Assembly: GCA_051745085.1 (NCBI GenBank) | Contig: JBNJDR010000003.1 | Location: forward strand, 1-64,000 | Reading direction: 5' to 3' | Length of the DNA: 64,000 nucleotides | Source: Halonatronomonas sp051745085 | GTDB lineage: Bacteria > Bacillota > Halanaerobiia > Halanaerobiales > Halarsenatibacteraceae | Shown: piece by piece, positions 1 through 8,324 of the stretch | Numbering within the stretch: position 1 is the first letter of the stretch | Layout of the letters: the number at the start of each line of letters is the position of its first letter | Program-made: the position numbers and the translations under genes | Notes under the pieces: generated by a model | Told to the model about the DNA's origin: nothing | The model's database searches: none | The model's input: the letters and a program-made list of their open reading frames with translations, nothing else

Positions 1-1
1 A

Positions 2-94
2 AAATTAGAGGCAATGCGAACGGCTAGTAAAAGACTAGCCAGACCAAAAGCCGCAGATAATCTTTACAATCTGGCTGTAGAACTTGCTAGGTAA
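2..94 (+). CDS. murG: MurG C-terminal end (partial)
   Basis: This is the last 30 codons of a gene that begins before the window; it ends at TAA 92-94. The peptide starts KLEAMRTASKRLARPKAADN and resembles the C-terminal helix of MurG, the glycosyltransferase that converts lipid I to lipid II at the inner face of the membrane. murC follows 16 bp downstream behind a GGGGGTG ribosome site, the usual murG-murC order of firmicute division clusters. The call rests on a short tail plus context, so it is likely but not certain. Confidence 0.7.
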   Translation, partial: KLEAMRTASKRLARPKAADNLYNLAVELAR

Positions 95-110
95 TTAAGG
101 GGGTGAATAG

Positions 111-1520
111 ATGGAAGGCTATTCTAATAAAAAAATTCATTTTATTGGAATTGGTGGTGTTTCAATGAGTGCAATTGCTAACCTTTTAATAGATAAAGGA
201 GCTCAAGTGAGTGGGTCTGATTTAAAAGATGGAAATTATCTTGATGATTTAAGAAACAAAGGGGCTGAAATTTCACTGGGCCATTCTGATGATAATTTTG
301 ATTCTGTAGATATGGTAGTATATTCTTCAGCAATTCCGAATCAAAATCCAGAGCTACAAAAGGCTTTAAAAAATAATATACCGATTTTACAAAGAGCAGA
401 AATGCTTGCTCAACTAACCCAGGCTTATAAGTTAATTGCTATTAGTGGAACACATGGGAAAACTACAACTACAGGGATGTTAGCTACTATATTTGTCATG
501 AATGATTATGATCCTGCTGTAATGGTTGGAGGGAACCTTGATTTACTTTCTGGGAATTATCGCTGTGGAGAAGGCGAGTTTTTTATAACTGAAGCTGATG
601 AGAGCGATGGGTCTTTGTTATTTTTTGAACCTTCAATTTCTGTTGTAACTAATATTGAAGCTGAGCACCTTGACCATTATGGTGACGAAAAAAATCTATT
701 CTCTACCATGAAAGATTTTGTTCTCAAAGATTCAGTAGAATCTTCAATAATTTGTATTGATGACTTCGGCGTTAAAGAAAAATTATTGCCTTTATTAGCA
801 AATAGTAAATATCAAAATGAGTCAAATGTTTTTATAACTTATGGTATAGAAACGGGAGATTATAAAGCCGATAAAATTAAGCAGGAGGCTTTTAAAACTA
901 CTTATAATCTGCTTTATAAGAATAATTATATTTCTGAAGTTGAGTTAAATGTTCCAGGAAAGCATAATGTTTTGAATTCACTGGCCGCAATAGCTGTAGC
1001 GAAAGCAGCCGGATTACAATGGGAGGAAATTATTACAAGTTTGAGGGGATTTAAAGGAGTAAAAAGAAGGTTCGAGTTAAAAGGTAAGGTTAAAGGAATT
1101 ACCGTAATTGATGACTATGCTCATCATCCAGCTGAAATTCAGGCTGTGCTAGAAACTGCGAATAAAGTTAAAAGTGATAGAATAATTGTTGCATTTCAGC
1201 CTCATCGCTATACCCGGACAAGAGATTTATGGACAGAGTTTAAGCAGATTATTTCGGAGGCAGATGTTTTAATTATCAGCAGCATCTATAGTGCTGGGCA
1301 GGCACCTATAGAAGGAATCAATTCTAAAAATTTAGCTGCTGAAATTTCTAAAGAAAATCCAAATAAGCAAATTGAATTCGCCGAAAATATTGATGCAACT
1401 AGCATTATGCTATTAGAGATTGCCAGATCGGGCGATCTAATTATTACAGTGGGTGCAGGAGATATATTTAAAGCTGGGGAGCAGGTTATTGAATATCTAT
1501 CAGGTGAGCAAAATGTATAA
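111..1520 (+). CDS. murC: UDP-N-acetylmuramate--L-alanine ligase
   Basis: MurC adds L-alanine to UDP-MurNAc using ATP, the first step of the peptidoglycan stem peptide, in the cytoplasm. The 469-residue length is normal. An N-terminal Rossmann loop (GIGGVSMS, residues 13-20) binds UDP, and the ATP loop GTHGKTTTTG is at 113-122. Further Mur-ligase motifs are visible: EADESDGS, NIEAEHLDHYG, DDYAHHPAEI and QPHRYTRT. The ATG has a strong AAGGGGGTGA site. It lies between murG and ftsQ/divIB and overlaps the latter by 8 bp. No murB is present beside it, although many firmicutes carry one here. Confidence 0.97.
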   Translation: MEGYSNKKIHFIGIGGVSMSAIANLLIDKGAQVSGSDLKDGNYLDDLRNKGAEISLGHSDDNFDSVDMVVYSSAIPNQNPELQKALKNNIPILQRAEMLAQLTQAYKLIAISGTHGKTTTTGMLATIFVMNDYDPAVMVGGNLDLLSGNYRCGEGEFFITEADESDGSLLFFEPSISVVTNIEAEHLDHYGDEKNLFSTMKDFVLKDSVESSIICIDDFGVKEKLLPLLANSKYQNESNVFITYGIETGDYKADKIKQEAFKTTYNLLYKNNYISEVELNVPGKHNVLNSLAAIAVAKAAGLQWEEIITSLRGFKGVKRRFELKGKVKGITVIDDYAHHPAEIQAVLETANKVKSDRIIVAFQPHRYTRTRDLWTEFKQIISEADVLIISSIYSAGQAPIEGINSKNLAAEISKENPNKQIEFAENIDATSIMLLEIARSGDLIITVGAGDIFKAGEQVIEYLSGEQNV

Positions 1521-2193
1521 AAAATTTATAGCTATTATAGTTTTGTTTTTGGGGATTGGCTTTTTGCTTAGTTCACCTCTATTTTCAATATCCGAAGTAG
1601 TGATAAAAGGTTATGATAAAGAAGATTTAGAAATAGTTAATCTCACAGGGGAGAATATCTTTTTGGTCGAAGTTGAACCTATTTTAGAGAAATTAGAAGA
1701 AGATCCTTACGTTAAGTCTATCGAAGTCAAAAAATTTTTTCCGGATAAGATATCTTTTCAGATAAGTTATAACCGTCCTGTTGCGGCTCTTATTAATAAT
1801 GAAGGTTATTTGGTTTTTAATAAATATAATGAGATTATAGCAGAAGGGTTAGATGATAATAGGTATAAAGTACCGGTTTTTTGCGATGTACCTTATCAAT
1901 TTTCAGAAGAAGAATTGACTTTATCTTCACGTTCTCAAAAAATTCTAGACAACTTAGAAATATTACCGGATTCATTAAGGGAAGAAATTAGTGGAATTTC
2001 TTTTGAATCAATTGGAGTTAACTTTGATATGAGAGGGGATTATAAGGTTAGACTAGGCAGTACTGACCAACTTGAACAAAAATTTATTATCTTAAGTTCA
2101 GCTTGGGAGGAGGGTCTATTAAATCAAAAAGAAATCGAGTATTTTGATTTAACTGCTCCTGAAAGACCGGTTATTAAAAAAAATGATAATTAA
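1513..2193 (+). CDS. ftsQ: Cell division protein FtsQ/DivIB
   Basis: This is the bitopic divisome protein that, with FtsL and FtsB/DivIC, links the early Z-ring to septal wall synthesis. The start used is ATG 1513, inside the end of murC and preceded by AGGTGAG; the frame is open upstream to 1453, but those codons lack a ribosome site. The 226-residue protein has a very short cytoplasmic tail, one membrane helix (about residues 5-21), a POTRA segment (about 24-95, including FSISEVVIKGYD and VEVKKFFPDKISFQI), and an FtsQ/DivIB-type C-terminal domain. Position before ftsA-ftsZ supports the call. Confidence 0.9.
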   Translation: MYKKFIAIIVLFLGIGFLLSSPLFSISEVVIKGYDKEDLEIVNLTGENIFLVEVEPILEKLEEDPYVKSIEVKKFFPDKISFQISYNRPVAALINNEGYLVFNKYNEIIAEGLDDNRYKVPVFCDVPYQFSEEELTLSSRSQKILDNLEILPDSLREEISGISFESIGVNFDMRGDYKVRLGSTDQLEQKFIILSSAWEEGLLNQKEIEYFDLTAPERPVIKKNDN

Positions 2194-2196
2194 AAC

Positions 2197-2225
2197 TTCA
2201 TATAAAAAGAGGATTTAACTATAAT
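2197..2225 (+). promoter_or_regulatory. Possible promoter for ftsA-ftsZ
   Basis: TTCATA (2197-2202) and TATAAT (2220-2225) are separated by 17 bp in the gap between ftsQ and ftsA. The -10 is perfect and the -35 matches 4 of 6. This would add expression of ftsA-ftsZ beyond read-through from mur genes. Moderate support only. Confidence 0.4.
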
Positions 2226-2263
2226 TATGTAGAATTGTATGAGATAGAGAGGAGGTTGAAGAT

Positions 2264-3550
2264 TTGGCAACTAATAGAGTGATAACAGGTTTAGATGTGG
2301 GAACCAAAAAAATATGCGCTTTAATCGCTGAGGTAGATGAAGAAGATAATCTTGAGATTGTCGGCCTTGGGTTGGCCCAATCTAAAGGTTTAAGAAAAGG
2401 TATAGTTGTTGATATCGATAGAGCTGCCCAATCGATTGCTAATGCTGTGAAAAAAGCTGAAAGAATGGCAGGAATTGAAGTAGGTTCAGCTTTTGTTGGA
2501 ATTGCTGGTTCTCATATAAGTTCAGAGAATAGTCATGGGGTTGTAGCTGTAACTGGAAGCGATAAAGAAGTTAAAAATTCTGATATTGAAAGGGTTATGG
2601 AAGCAGCTAGAGTGATACCTTTATCTCAGGAAGAAAGAATTATTCATGTAATACCTAGAGAATTTATAATAGATGGGACTAGAGGAATTAAACATCCTCA
2701 AGGGATGTCAGGGGTGAGACTCGAAGTGGAAACCCATATCGTGAAAGGTTCTACTACCTCAATAAGTAATTTAGTTAAAAGTGTTGAGAAAGCTGGCTTA
2801 GAAGTTAATGAGCTTGTATTAGATCAGCTTGCTTCCAGTTATTCAGTATTATCTCCAGATGAAAAGGAATTAGGGGTATCTTTAGTAGATATTGGTGGAG
2901 GGACCACTGATTTTATAGTTTTTCATGAAGGGAATATATGCTATACATCGGTTCTTCCTGTGGGGGGAAATCATGTTAGCAATGATATTGCAGTTGGTTT
3001 GCGCACGCCGGTATCAGAAGCAGAAAATCTTAAGATACTAAAGGGTGCAGCCAGTTGTAAAAAAATTAATAAGGAAGAAAAAATTGAGGTATTAAAAGCA
3101 AGTGGGGATGGCAAAAAAACAATTCCTCGCCAATATTTATGCGAGGTTATCGAGCCAAGAATGGAGGAAGTTTTTGGTCTGATAAGGAAAGAAATTAATA
3201 AGACTGGCAGTCGTGATTTAACACCTGCGGGTTTAGTTATAACCGGGGGTGCTTCCATGTTAGAGGGCACGTGTGAACTAGCTTCTAGCATAACAGGTTT
3301 ACCAGTCAGATTGGGCAAGCCGGACTATATTAGTGGTTTTTCTGATATTGTAGATAATCCAGTTTACATAAACAAGGATGGGAAAATACCTGCACCGATA
3401 TTTGCAACTGGAGTCGGTCTTATCCTTTATGCGCTGGATGTTGGAGCCATAGAGCCTAATTCAGGAGCCAGAAGAACTAAAAGGAAAAACAAAGAGATTG
3501 TAAATTCATTTTTTAGTAAGTTAAAAAGTTTTTTTGATGACTTTTTTTAA
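2264..3550 (+). CDS. ftsA: Cell division protein FtsA
   Basis: FtsA is the actin-fold ATPase that tethers FtsZ filaments to the membrane. The start is TTG 2264 behind GAGGAGG; the protein is 428 residues. Visible actin-family motifs are the N-terminal phosphate-1 loop (GLDVGTKKICALIAE), phosphate 2 (VDIGGGTTDFIVF) and the adenosine motif (LVITGGASMLEG). The SHS2/1C region lies between them. The extreme C-terminus (FFSKLKSFFDDFF) is the amphipathic helix used for membrane targeting. ftsZ follows after 33 bp, so the two are almost certainly co-transcribed. Confidence 0.97.
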   Translation: MATNRVITGLDVGTKKICALIAEVDEEDNLEIVGLGLAQSKGLRKGIVVDIDRAAQSIANAVKKAERMAGIEVGSAFVGIAGSHISSENSHGVVAVTGSDKEVKNSDIERVMEAARVIPLSQEERIIHVIPREFIIDGTRGIKHPQGMSGVRLEVETHIVKGSTTSISNLVKSVEKAGLEVNELVLDQLASSYSVLSPDEKELGVSLVDIGGGTTDFIVFHEGNICYTSVLPVGGNHVSNDIAVGLRTPVSEAENLKILKGAASCKKINKEEKIEVLKASGDGKKTIPRQYLCEVIEPRMEEVFGLIRKEINKTGSRDLTPAGLVITGGASMLEGTCELASSITGLPVRLGKPDYISGFSDIVDNPVYINKDGKIPAPIFATGVGLILYALDVGAIEPNSGARRTKRKNKEIVNSFFSKLKSFFDDFF

Positions 3551-3583
3551 AAGTATTTTTATAATTGAGAGGAGGTATATTTA

Positions 3584-4657
3584 GTGTTTGATATAGGAAC
3601 TGAAATGGAAAAGTTTGCAAATATAAAAGTTGTAGGTGTTGGCGGGGGCGGAAATAATGCTGTAAATCGGATGATTGATGAAGGATTAGAGGGTGTTGAA
3701 TTTATTGCTATTAACACTGATGCTCAAGTTTTAATGTCTTCCAATGCCGGGGTTACCATTAGAATTGGTGAAAAATTAACTCGAGGTCTTGGAGCTGGAG
3801 CGGATCCTCAGGTCGGTAAAGAGGCAGCTGAAGAGAGCAAAGATGAAATAGCTGATGCTGTTTCAGGTGCAGATATGGTATTTATCACAGCTGGTATGGG
3901 TGGCGGCACCGGGACTGGTGCAGCCCCTGTAGTTGCTCAAGCAGCTAAAGACCAGGGCGCACTTACTGTAGGTGTAGTAACCAAGCCATTTACCGTGGAA
4001 GGCACAAAGAGAATGAGTAATGCTCAAGATGGCATCAAAGATTTGCAGGATAATGTAGATACGTTAATTATAATTCCAAATGATCGTCTTTTAGAAGTTG
4101 CAGAAAAGAAAACAAGCTTAATTGACGCCTTTAAAATAGCCGACGATGTTCTTCGCCAGGGTGTTCAGGGAATATCTGATTTAATCACTATTACTGGTAT
4201 TATCAATCTTGATTTTGGTGATGTTAAGACTATAATGACCGATGCTGGTTCCGCTTTAATGGGTATAGGCACAGCTAGAGGCGAGAATAGGGCAGAAGAA
4301 GCGGCTCGTCAAGCTATAGATTCACCTCTTTTAGAAGCTTCGGTTAATGGCGCTAAAGGTGTATTGATTAATATAACCGGAGGCAATAATTTAGGGATTC
4401 ATGAGGCTTATGAGGCGGCTAAGATAGTTAAAGAGGTTTCTGATCCTGATGCTAATATAATTTTAGGAGCAGTAATTGATCAAGATTTAGATGAAGATGT
4501 TATGGTTACTGTTATTGCAACGGGATTTGCTCAAGAAACTGAAACAAAAGAAATTTCGGATCAATCTGCTGATGAATTTAGTAAAGAAATTGATCTAGAA
4601 ACAGTTGGTGGCGATGATGAATTGGATATACCGGCTTTCTTAAGAAAGAAAAATTAA
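3584..4657 (+). CDS. ftsZ: Cell division protein FtsZ
   Basis: This is the tubulin-like GTPase that forms the Z-ring. The GTG start at 3584 follows GAGAGGAGG. The 357-residue protein has the Gly-rich nucleotide loop (about residues 18-25), the tubulin signature GGGTGTG (106-112) and the catalytic T7 loop (NLDFGDVKTIM). A variable acidic linker follows. The C-terminal peptide DIPAFLRKKN is the standard binding site for FtsA, SepF and ZapA-type partners, and ftsA, sepF and zapA genes all occur in this window. Directly downstream is nrdR, with no spoIIGA-sigE-sigG block. Confidence 0.99.
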   Translation: MFDIGTEMEKFANIKVVGVGGGGNNAVNRMIDEGLEGVEFIAINTDAQVLMSSNAGVTIRIGEKLTRGLGAGADPQVGKEAAEESKDEIADAVSGADMVFITAGMGGGTGTGAAPVVAQAAKDQGALTVGVVTKPFTVEGTKRMSNAQDGIKDLQDNVDTLIIIPNDRLLEVAEKKTSLIDAFKIADDVLRQGVQGISDLITITGIINLDFGDVKTIMTDAGSALMGIGTARGENRAEEAARQAIDSPLLEASVNGAKGVLINITGGNNLGIHEAYEAAKIVKEVSDPDANIILGAVIDQDLDEDVMVTVIATGFAQETETKEISDQSADEFSKEIDLETVGGDDELDIPAFLRKKN

Positions 4658-4690
4658 TTTGGCGATATCAGATTTGGTTGAGGTGATTAG

Positions 4691-5146
4691 ATGAAATGCC
4701 CATTCTGTTCGAATTCAGATAGCAGAGTGATTGATTCAAGAACAACTGAAAATAATACAACGATTCGACGAAGAAGAGAATGTCTGAAATGCGGAAAACG
4801 TTTTACCACTTACGAACGATATGAAGAATTACCATTAATGGTAAGAAAAAAAGATGGAACCAGGGAACTTTTCGCTGCAGATAAAATTTTATCTGGATTG
4901 TATAAGGCTTGTGAGAAAAGGCCTGTTTCTGCAGAACAATTGAATTTACTGGTACAAGAAGTAAAAAATGATCTGCAAAATAGGATGGACGAAGAGATAA
5001 CCAGTGAAGATATTGGTAAATTAGTTATGAAAAAACTAAAAGATTTAGATCAGGTAGCGTATGTAAGATTTGCTTCAGTATATAGACAGTTTAAAGATGT
5101 TGAAACATTTAAAAATGAGTTAGATAAATTATTAAAAGAAGATTAG
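4691..5146 (+). CDS. nrdR: Transcriptional repressor NrdR
   Basis: NrdR represses ribonucleotide reductase genes by sensing dATP/ATP. The 151-residue protein begins with a zinc ribbon (C3, C6, C31, C34; the linker contains the Arg-rich RRRRECLKCGKRF). An ATP-cone domain follows (about residues 48-138), starting LMVRKKDGTRELF. ATG 4691 has a GAGGTGA site. It lies 33 bp after ftsZ and 13 bp before pgeF, so it is transcribed with division genes. No ribonucleotide reductase gene is in the window. Confidence 0.96.
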   Translation: MKCPFCSNSDSRVIDSRTTENNTTIRRRRECLKCGKRFTTYERYEELPLMVRKKDGTRELFAADKILSGLYKACEKRPVSAEQLNLLVQEVKNDLQNRMDEEITSEDIGKLVMKKLKDLDQVAYVRFASVYRQFKDVETFKNELDKLLKED

Positions 5147-5159
5147 GAGGAGATGTCAT

Positions 5160-5912
5160 TTGTTTGTAGTTAAATCCATAAAAAACATTCGATATCTCCA
5201 GTTTTCAAAATTTCCTATAAATTTATTATTTACCTTAAAAGATGAAACAAAGAATATGCCTTCTCAAACCAGTAAGAAAGAATTGTATCAATATTATAAC
5301 ATTGATGAAAAGAATATTGTTCAATTACATCAAGTCCATAGTAATAGAGTATTTCATTTAGGTAATGTCAAAAAGTATCAAGAGATTGAACCATTAAAAG
5401 CTGATGCGATTATTTCTATAAACAGTAAAGTGATCTTAAAAACTATTCATGCAGATTGCTTACCAATCTATTTTTACAATCCTAAAAAAAGTATTCTGGG
5501 CTTAGCTCATGCAGGCTGGCAGGGTACTTTAAATAAAATCGTTGCCAAAGTAATTCATGAGATGGAGTTTTATTATGAAGCTAAGGCAGAGACCACTTAT
5601 GTAGTAATTGGCCCTGGCATTGATGGTAATAATTATCAAGTAAGCAAAGATTTATATTCTAGCTTTAATTATTCCTGGTCAGGAGAACTCGATTTTTTCA
5701 AGAAAGATACCACTAGCAAAGATAAGTATTTTCTGGATTTAAAACAAGCTAATAAACAATTACTCCTGGCAAATGATATAAAAGCTGAAAACATTTTCAT
5801 TAGTGATTATTCTACCTATTTAGATGATGATTTATTTCATTCTTATCGACGAGAAGGCGATAAAGCTGGTAGGATGACAGCTCTTCTCTTTTGGCCTCGG
5901 AGGGAAATGTGA
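5160..5912 (+). CDS. pgeF: Peptidoglycan editing factor PgeF (YlmD/YfiH family)
   Basis: This family was once called laccase-like. The E. coli member removes wrongly built UDP-MurNAc-L-Ser, while other members show purine nucleoside or polyphenol activities. The 250-residue protein has the metal triad expected of the family: H60 in HQVHSN, C100 in HADCLPIY and H117 in AHAGWQGT. The start is TTG 5160 behind AGGAGGAG. Its stop codon overlaps the ATG of the next gene by 1 base (TGATG). Its position between nrdR and ylmE matches YlmD of Bacillus. Confidence 0.92.
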   Translation: MFVVKSIKNIRYLQFSKFPINLLFTLKDETKNMPSQTSKKELYQYYNIDEKNIVQLHQVHSNRVFHLGNVKKYQEIEPLKADAIISINSKVILKTIHADCLPIYFYNPKKSILGLAHAGWQGTLNKIVAKVIHEMEFYYEAKAETTYVVIGPGIDGNNYQVSKDLYSSFNYSWSGELDFFKKDTTSKDKYFLDLKQANKQLLLANDIKAENIFISDYSTYLDDDLFHSYRREGDKAGRMTALLFWPRREM

Positions 5913-6805
5913 TGGGTAAGAGAAGGAAATTTATTATATTCATCATTTTTCTCTTTGTTTTGGCATTCAGCATTGGTTACTGGAATAGTCATCAACCTAA
6001 TTTGGAAACAGCACTTTATGGAGAGGTAATTGATAGCTTTAACTCTGAAGCTGTAATTATTAGGGAAGAGAGGATTTATTCCAGTTCTTATTCTGGTGTG
6101 GTGCAGCTTGAAGTTCCAGAAGGAGAAAAGGTGAGTTATGGCCAAAAAGTGATAACTGTGACTAACGAGGAAGAAGATTTTGCTGTTTATACCAATGCAA
6201 CCGGAGTTATAAGTTATGGCTATGACGGGTTAGAGTCAGATTTGGACCCTACAAATCTTTCAAATATTCAAAGTGATATGCTTTCTGAGATTAAGTCGGA
6301 TTATAATTTTTTAGTTAAAGGCAAACAAGTGGGGGAAAAAGATCCTTTGTTTAGATTGGTAAAGAACCAAAAAGTTTATTTTGCCTTTGTTGTTAAATCG
6401 GAAGAACTAACTAGATATCAAATTGGTGAACATGTTTTTATTGAAGAACCCAATAGAGAAAGTGAAATTGTTCAAGGACAGATAACTGGTCTTAATAAAA
6501 GTGTTGATGAGCAAGGTATAATCATAGTAAAAATAAATGCTTTTAAAAATGAATGGTTAAATAGACGAAAAGTAAAAGCAAGTTTAATCAAAAATATCTT
6601 TAGAGGGATCATAATTTCTCGAGAAGCTGTTTTTAATAGTGCTCAAGGGAGAGGAATTTTGATTCAAAATCAAAGTGGTAATTATATTTTTCATCCTATA
6701 ATTATAGAGGGTGGGAACGAAGAAAAAGTTGTTGTGACCGGGTTGAACTTAGGGGATAGAATTGTAAAAAATCCTGAAGTACTCAATTATGGCAGAGGTG
6801 GTTGA
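5912..6805 (+). CDS. HlyD-like membrane-anchored protein in the division cluster
   Basis: The 297-residue protein starts at ATG 5912 (site GGAGGG, spacing 7) and has one N-terminal membrane helix (about residues 6-24). The rest should lie outside the membrane and resembles the barrel-sandwich/HlyD architecture: an early lipoyl-like half (VIIREERIYSSSYSGVVQLE, VPEGEKVSYGQ) and a later segment with ISREAVFNSAQGRGILIQN and VVVTGLNLGDRIVKNPE, as in periplasmic adaptors. No transporter gene is adjacent. Similar genes occur between pgeF and ylmE in clostridia (from memory). The role is unknown; a wall or envelope function linked to division is inference. Confidence 0.6.
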   Translation: MGKRRKFIIFIIFLFVLAFSIGYWNSHQPNLETALYGEVIDSFNSEAVIIREERIYSSSYSGVVQLEVPEGEKVSYGQKVITVTNEEEDFAVYTNATGVISYGYDGLESDLDPTNLSNIQSDMLSEIKSDYNFLVKGKQVGEKDPLFRLVKNQKVYFAFVVKSEELTRYQIGEHVFIEEPNRESEIVQGQITGLNKSVDEQGIIIVKINAFKNEWLNRRKVKASLIKNIFRGIIISREAVFNSAQGRGILIQNQSGNYIFHPIIIEGGNEEKVVVTGLNLGDRIVKNPEVLNYGRGG

Positions 6806-6806
6806 A

Positions 6807-7526
6807 TTGGCTGAAAATAGCAAGCAGATCAATAAAGAACAACTAATAAAACGATACCAGGAGGTAAAAAATAAAATAATAGAATCTGCTCAAAAAAGCG
6901 GAAGAAGTTTAGAAAATATTAAGTTGATTGGAGTCGGGAAAAACCATTCTATTGAAAAAATTAATTTTGTTAGAAAGCTTGGTTTAGAAGGTTGTGGTGA
7001 AAGCAGGGTTCAAGAATTGCTGGATAAAGAAGAACAACAACCGAGAGAAATTGATTGGCATTTTATTGGCCATCTTCAAAGGAATAAAGTTAAATATTTA
7101 GCCAGATTGAATAATTGTAAGATGATCCATTCTCTCGATAGTTTAAGATTAGCAAAAGAAATTAATAAAAGAGCTAGAAAAAATCAGAGGAATATGTCGG
7201 TTTTAGTACAAATCAATATAGCAGAAGATAAAAGCAAGTATGGTTTTAAAACTAAAGAGATTCATGAATTAATGCCTAAATTAGATAAACTAAACCGTTT
7301 AAATATCAAAGGTCTTATGACTATATTACCATACTTTGATGATCCAGAAAAAGCTCGACCATATTTTAAAGAGTTAAGACAGATAAAGGATAATCTGAAT
7401 AAAGCCGGTTATGACAAACTGACTGAATTATCTATGGGGATGACTGCTGATTATGAAGTTGCTGTAGAAGAAGGAGCTACTTACTTGAGAATCGGAAGAG
7501 GGTTATTTGGAGAACGATATTCATAA
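6807..7526 (+). CDS. ylmE: YggS/YlmE family PLP homeostasis protein
   Basis: This is a PLP-binding protein of alanine-racemase fold III that helps balance vitamin B6 and amino acid pools; it has no known catalytic activity. I prefer TTG 6807, which sits 6 bp after AGAGGTGG, giving 239 residues; ATG 6789 is in frame but lies inside the previous gene without a ribosome site. The PLP lysine is K45 in IGVGKNHS. WHFIGHLQRNKVK, TILPYFDDPEKARPYF and LSMGMTADYEVAVEEGATYLRIG-type motifs complete the family pattern. sepF follows, as in most firmicute ylm clusters. Confidence 0.95.
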   Translation: MAENSKQINKEQLIKRYQEVKNKIIESAQKSGRSLENIKLIGVGKNHSIEKINFVRKLGLEGCGESRVQELLDKEEQQPREIDWHFIGHLQRNKVKYLARLNNCKMIHSLDSLRLAKEINKRARKNQRNMSVLVQINIAEDKSKYGFKTKEIHELMPKLDKLNRLNIKGLMTILPYFDDPEKARPYFKELRQIKDNLNKAGYDKLTELSMGMTADYEVAVEEGATYLRIGRGLFGERYS

Positions 7527-7550
7527 TAATTAAAAGTAGGTGAGATAAAA

Positions 7551-8003
7551 ATGAGTGAACAAAGTGTCTGGAAACAAATAATAGGATTCTTTGGCTTTAC
7601 TGACGATGAACAGTTGGATGATTATGATGAATATACCGAAGAAGCAATAGCTGAAAACCCAGATAAAATCAACTCTGCTAATGGAAAAAAAGAAGATAAA
7701 CGTGTGATAAAGCTAAGCAGAACTAGAGATGTTAAAATGGTAGTTCACAGTCCAGAATCTTTCGATGATGTAAGAGAAATTGTAGATGATTTAAAAAATT
7801 CTCGGGCAGTAATTTTAAATTTAGAAGAAAGAGATAGAGTTTTGGCAAGAAGATTCATTGATTTTTTAAGCGGCTCTGTATATGCTTTAAATGGAAGTAC
7901 TCAAAAAATAGGTACAGGGGTATTTATATTTACTCCTCCTGGTATTGATGTAGATGCTAGAGCGATAGAGAATGCTATCAAAAATGAATTTGCAACTGAA
8001 TAA
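7551..8003 (+). CDS. sepF: Cell division protein SepF
   Basis: SepF binds the FtsZ C-terminal tail and the membrane and organises the septum. The 150-residue protein starts with a short amphipathic membrane-binding helix (VWKQIIGFFGF), followed by an acidic linker (about 15-50). The SepF/DUF552 domain is at about 60-145, including VVHSPESFDDVREIVDDLK and the FLSGSVYALNGSTQKIG segment. ATG 7551 follows AGGTGAG. Its neighbours ylmE and yggT are the usual ones. Confidence 0.96.
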   Translation: MSEQSVWKQIIGFFGFTDDEQLDDYDEYTEEAIAENPDKINSANGKKEDKRVIKLSRTRDVKMVVHSPESFDDVREIVDDLKNSRAVILNLEERDRVLARRFIDFLSGSVYALNGSTQKIGTGVFIFTPPGIDVDARAIENAIKNEFATE

Positions 8004-8024
8004 AAGAACGGAGGTAGAGTTATT

Positions 8025-8306
8025 TTGTTGATTTTGAGGGCTATTGACACATTTTTTAATATATTATACATGTTAATATTAGTAAGAGTATTATTATCCT
8101 GGTTTGGTCAGGGTATTCAATATAATTCAAGTTTTAGAGGAGCAATTAATTTTGTTTATGGGGTTACTGAACCGATTTTAAAACCTATTAGAGAGCTTTT
8201 GCCTACATCAGGAATGGGGATTGATTTTTCTCCCATTGTAGCATTCTTTTTATTGAGAATTGCTAGAAGTATTTTAATGAGTTTGTTTTCTACGATGATA
8301 TTTTAG
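8025..8306 (+). CDS. yggT: YggT family membrane protein
   Basis: This is a small integral membrane protein of 93 residues with two hydrophobic helices (about 5-25 and 66-90) joined by a loop with the family motif YGVTEPILKPIRELLP. The TTG start at 8025 follows ACGGAGG; a second TTG (8028) is adjacent. YggT/YlmG proteins sit beside sepF in many bacteria and chloroplast lineages and affect division or osmotic behaviour, but the molecular role is not settled. Confidence 0.92.
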   Translation: MLILRAIDTFFNILYMLILVRVLLSWFGQGIQYNSSFRGAINFVYGVTEPILKPIRELLPTSGMGIDFSPIVAFFLLRIARSILMSLFSTMIF

Positions 8307-8324
8307 GCGAGGAGCAAAATATAT

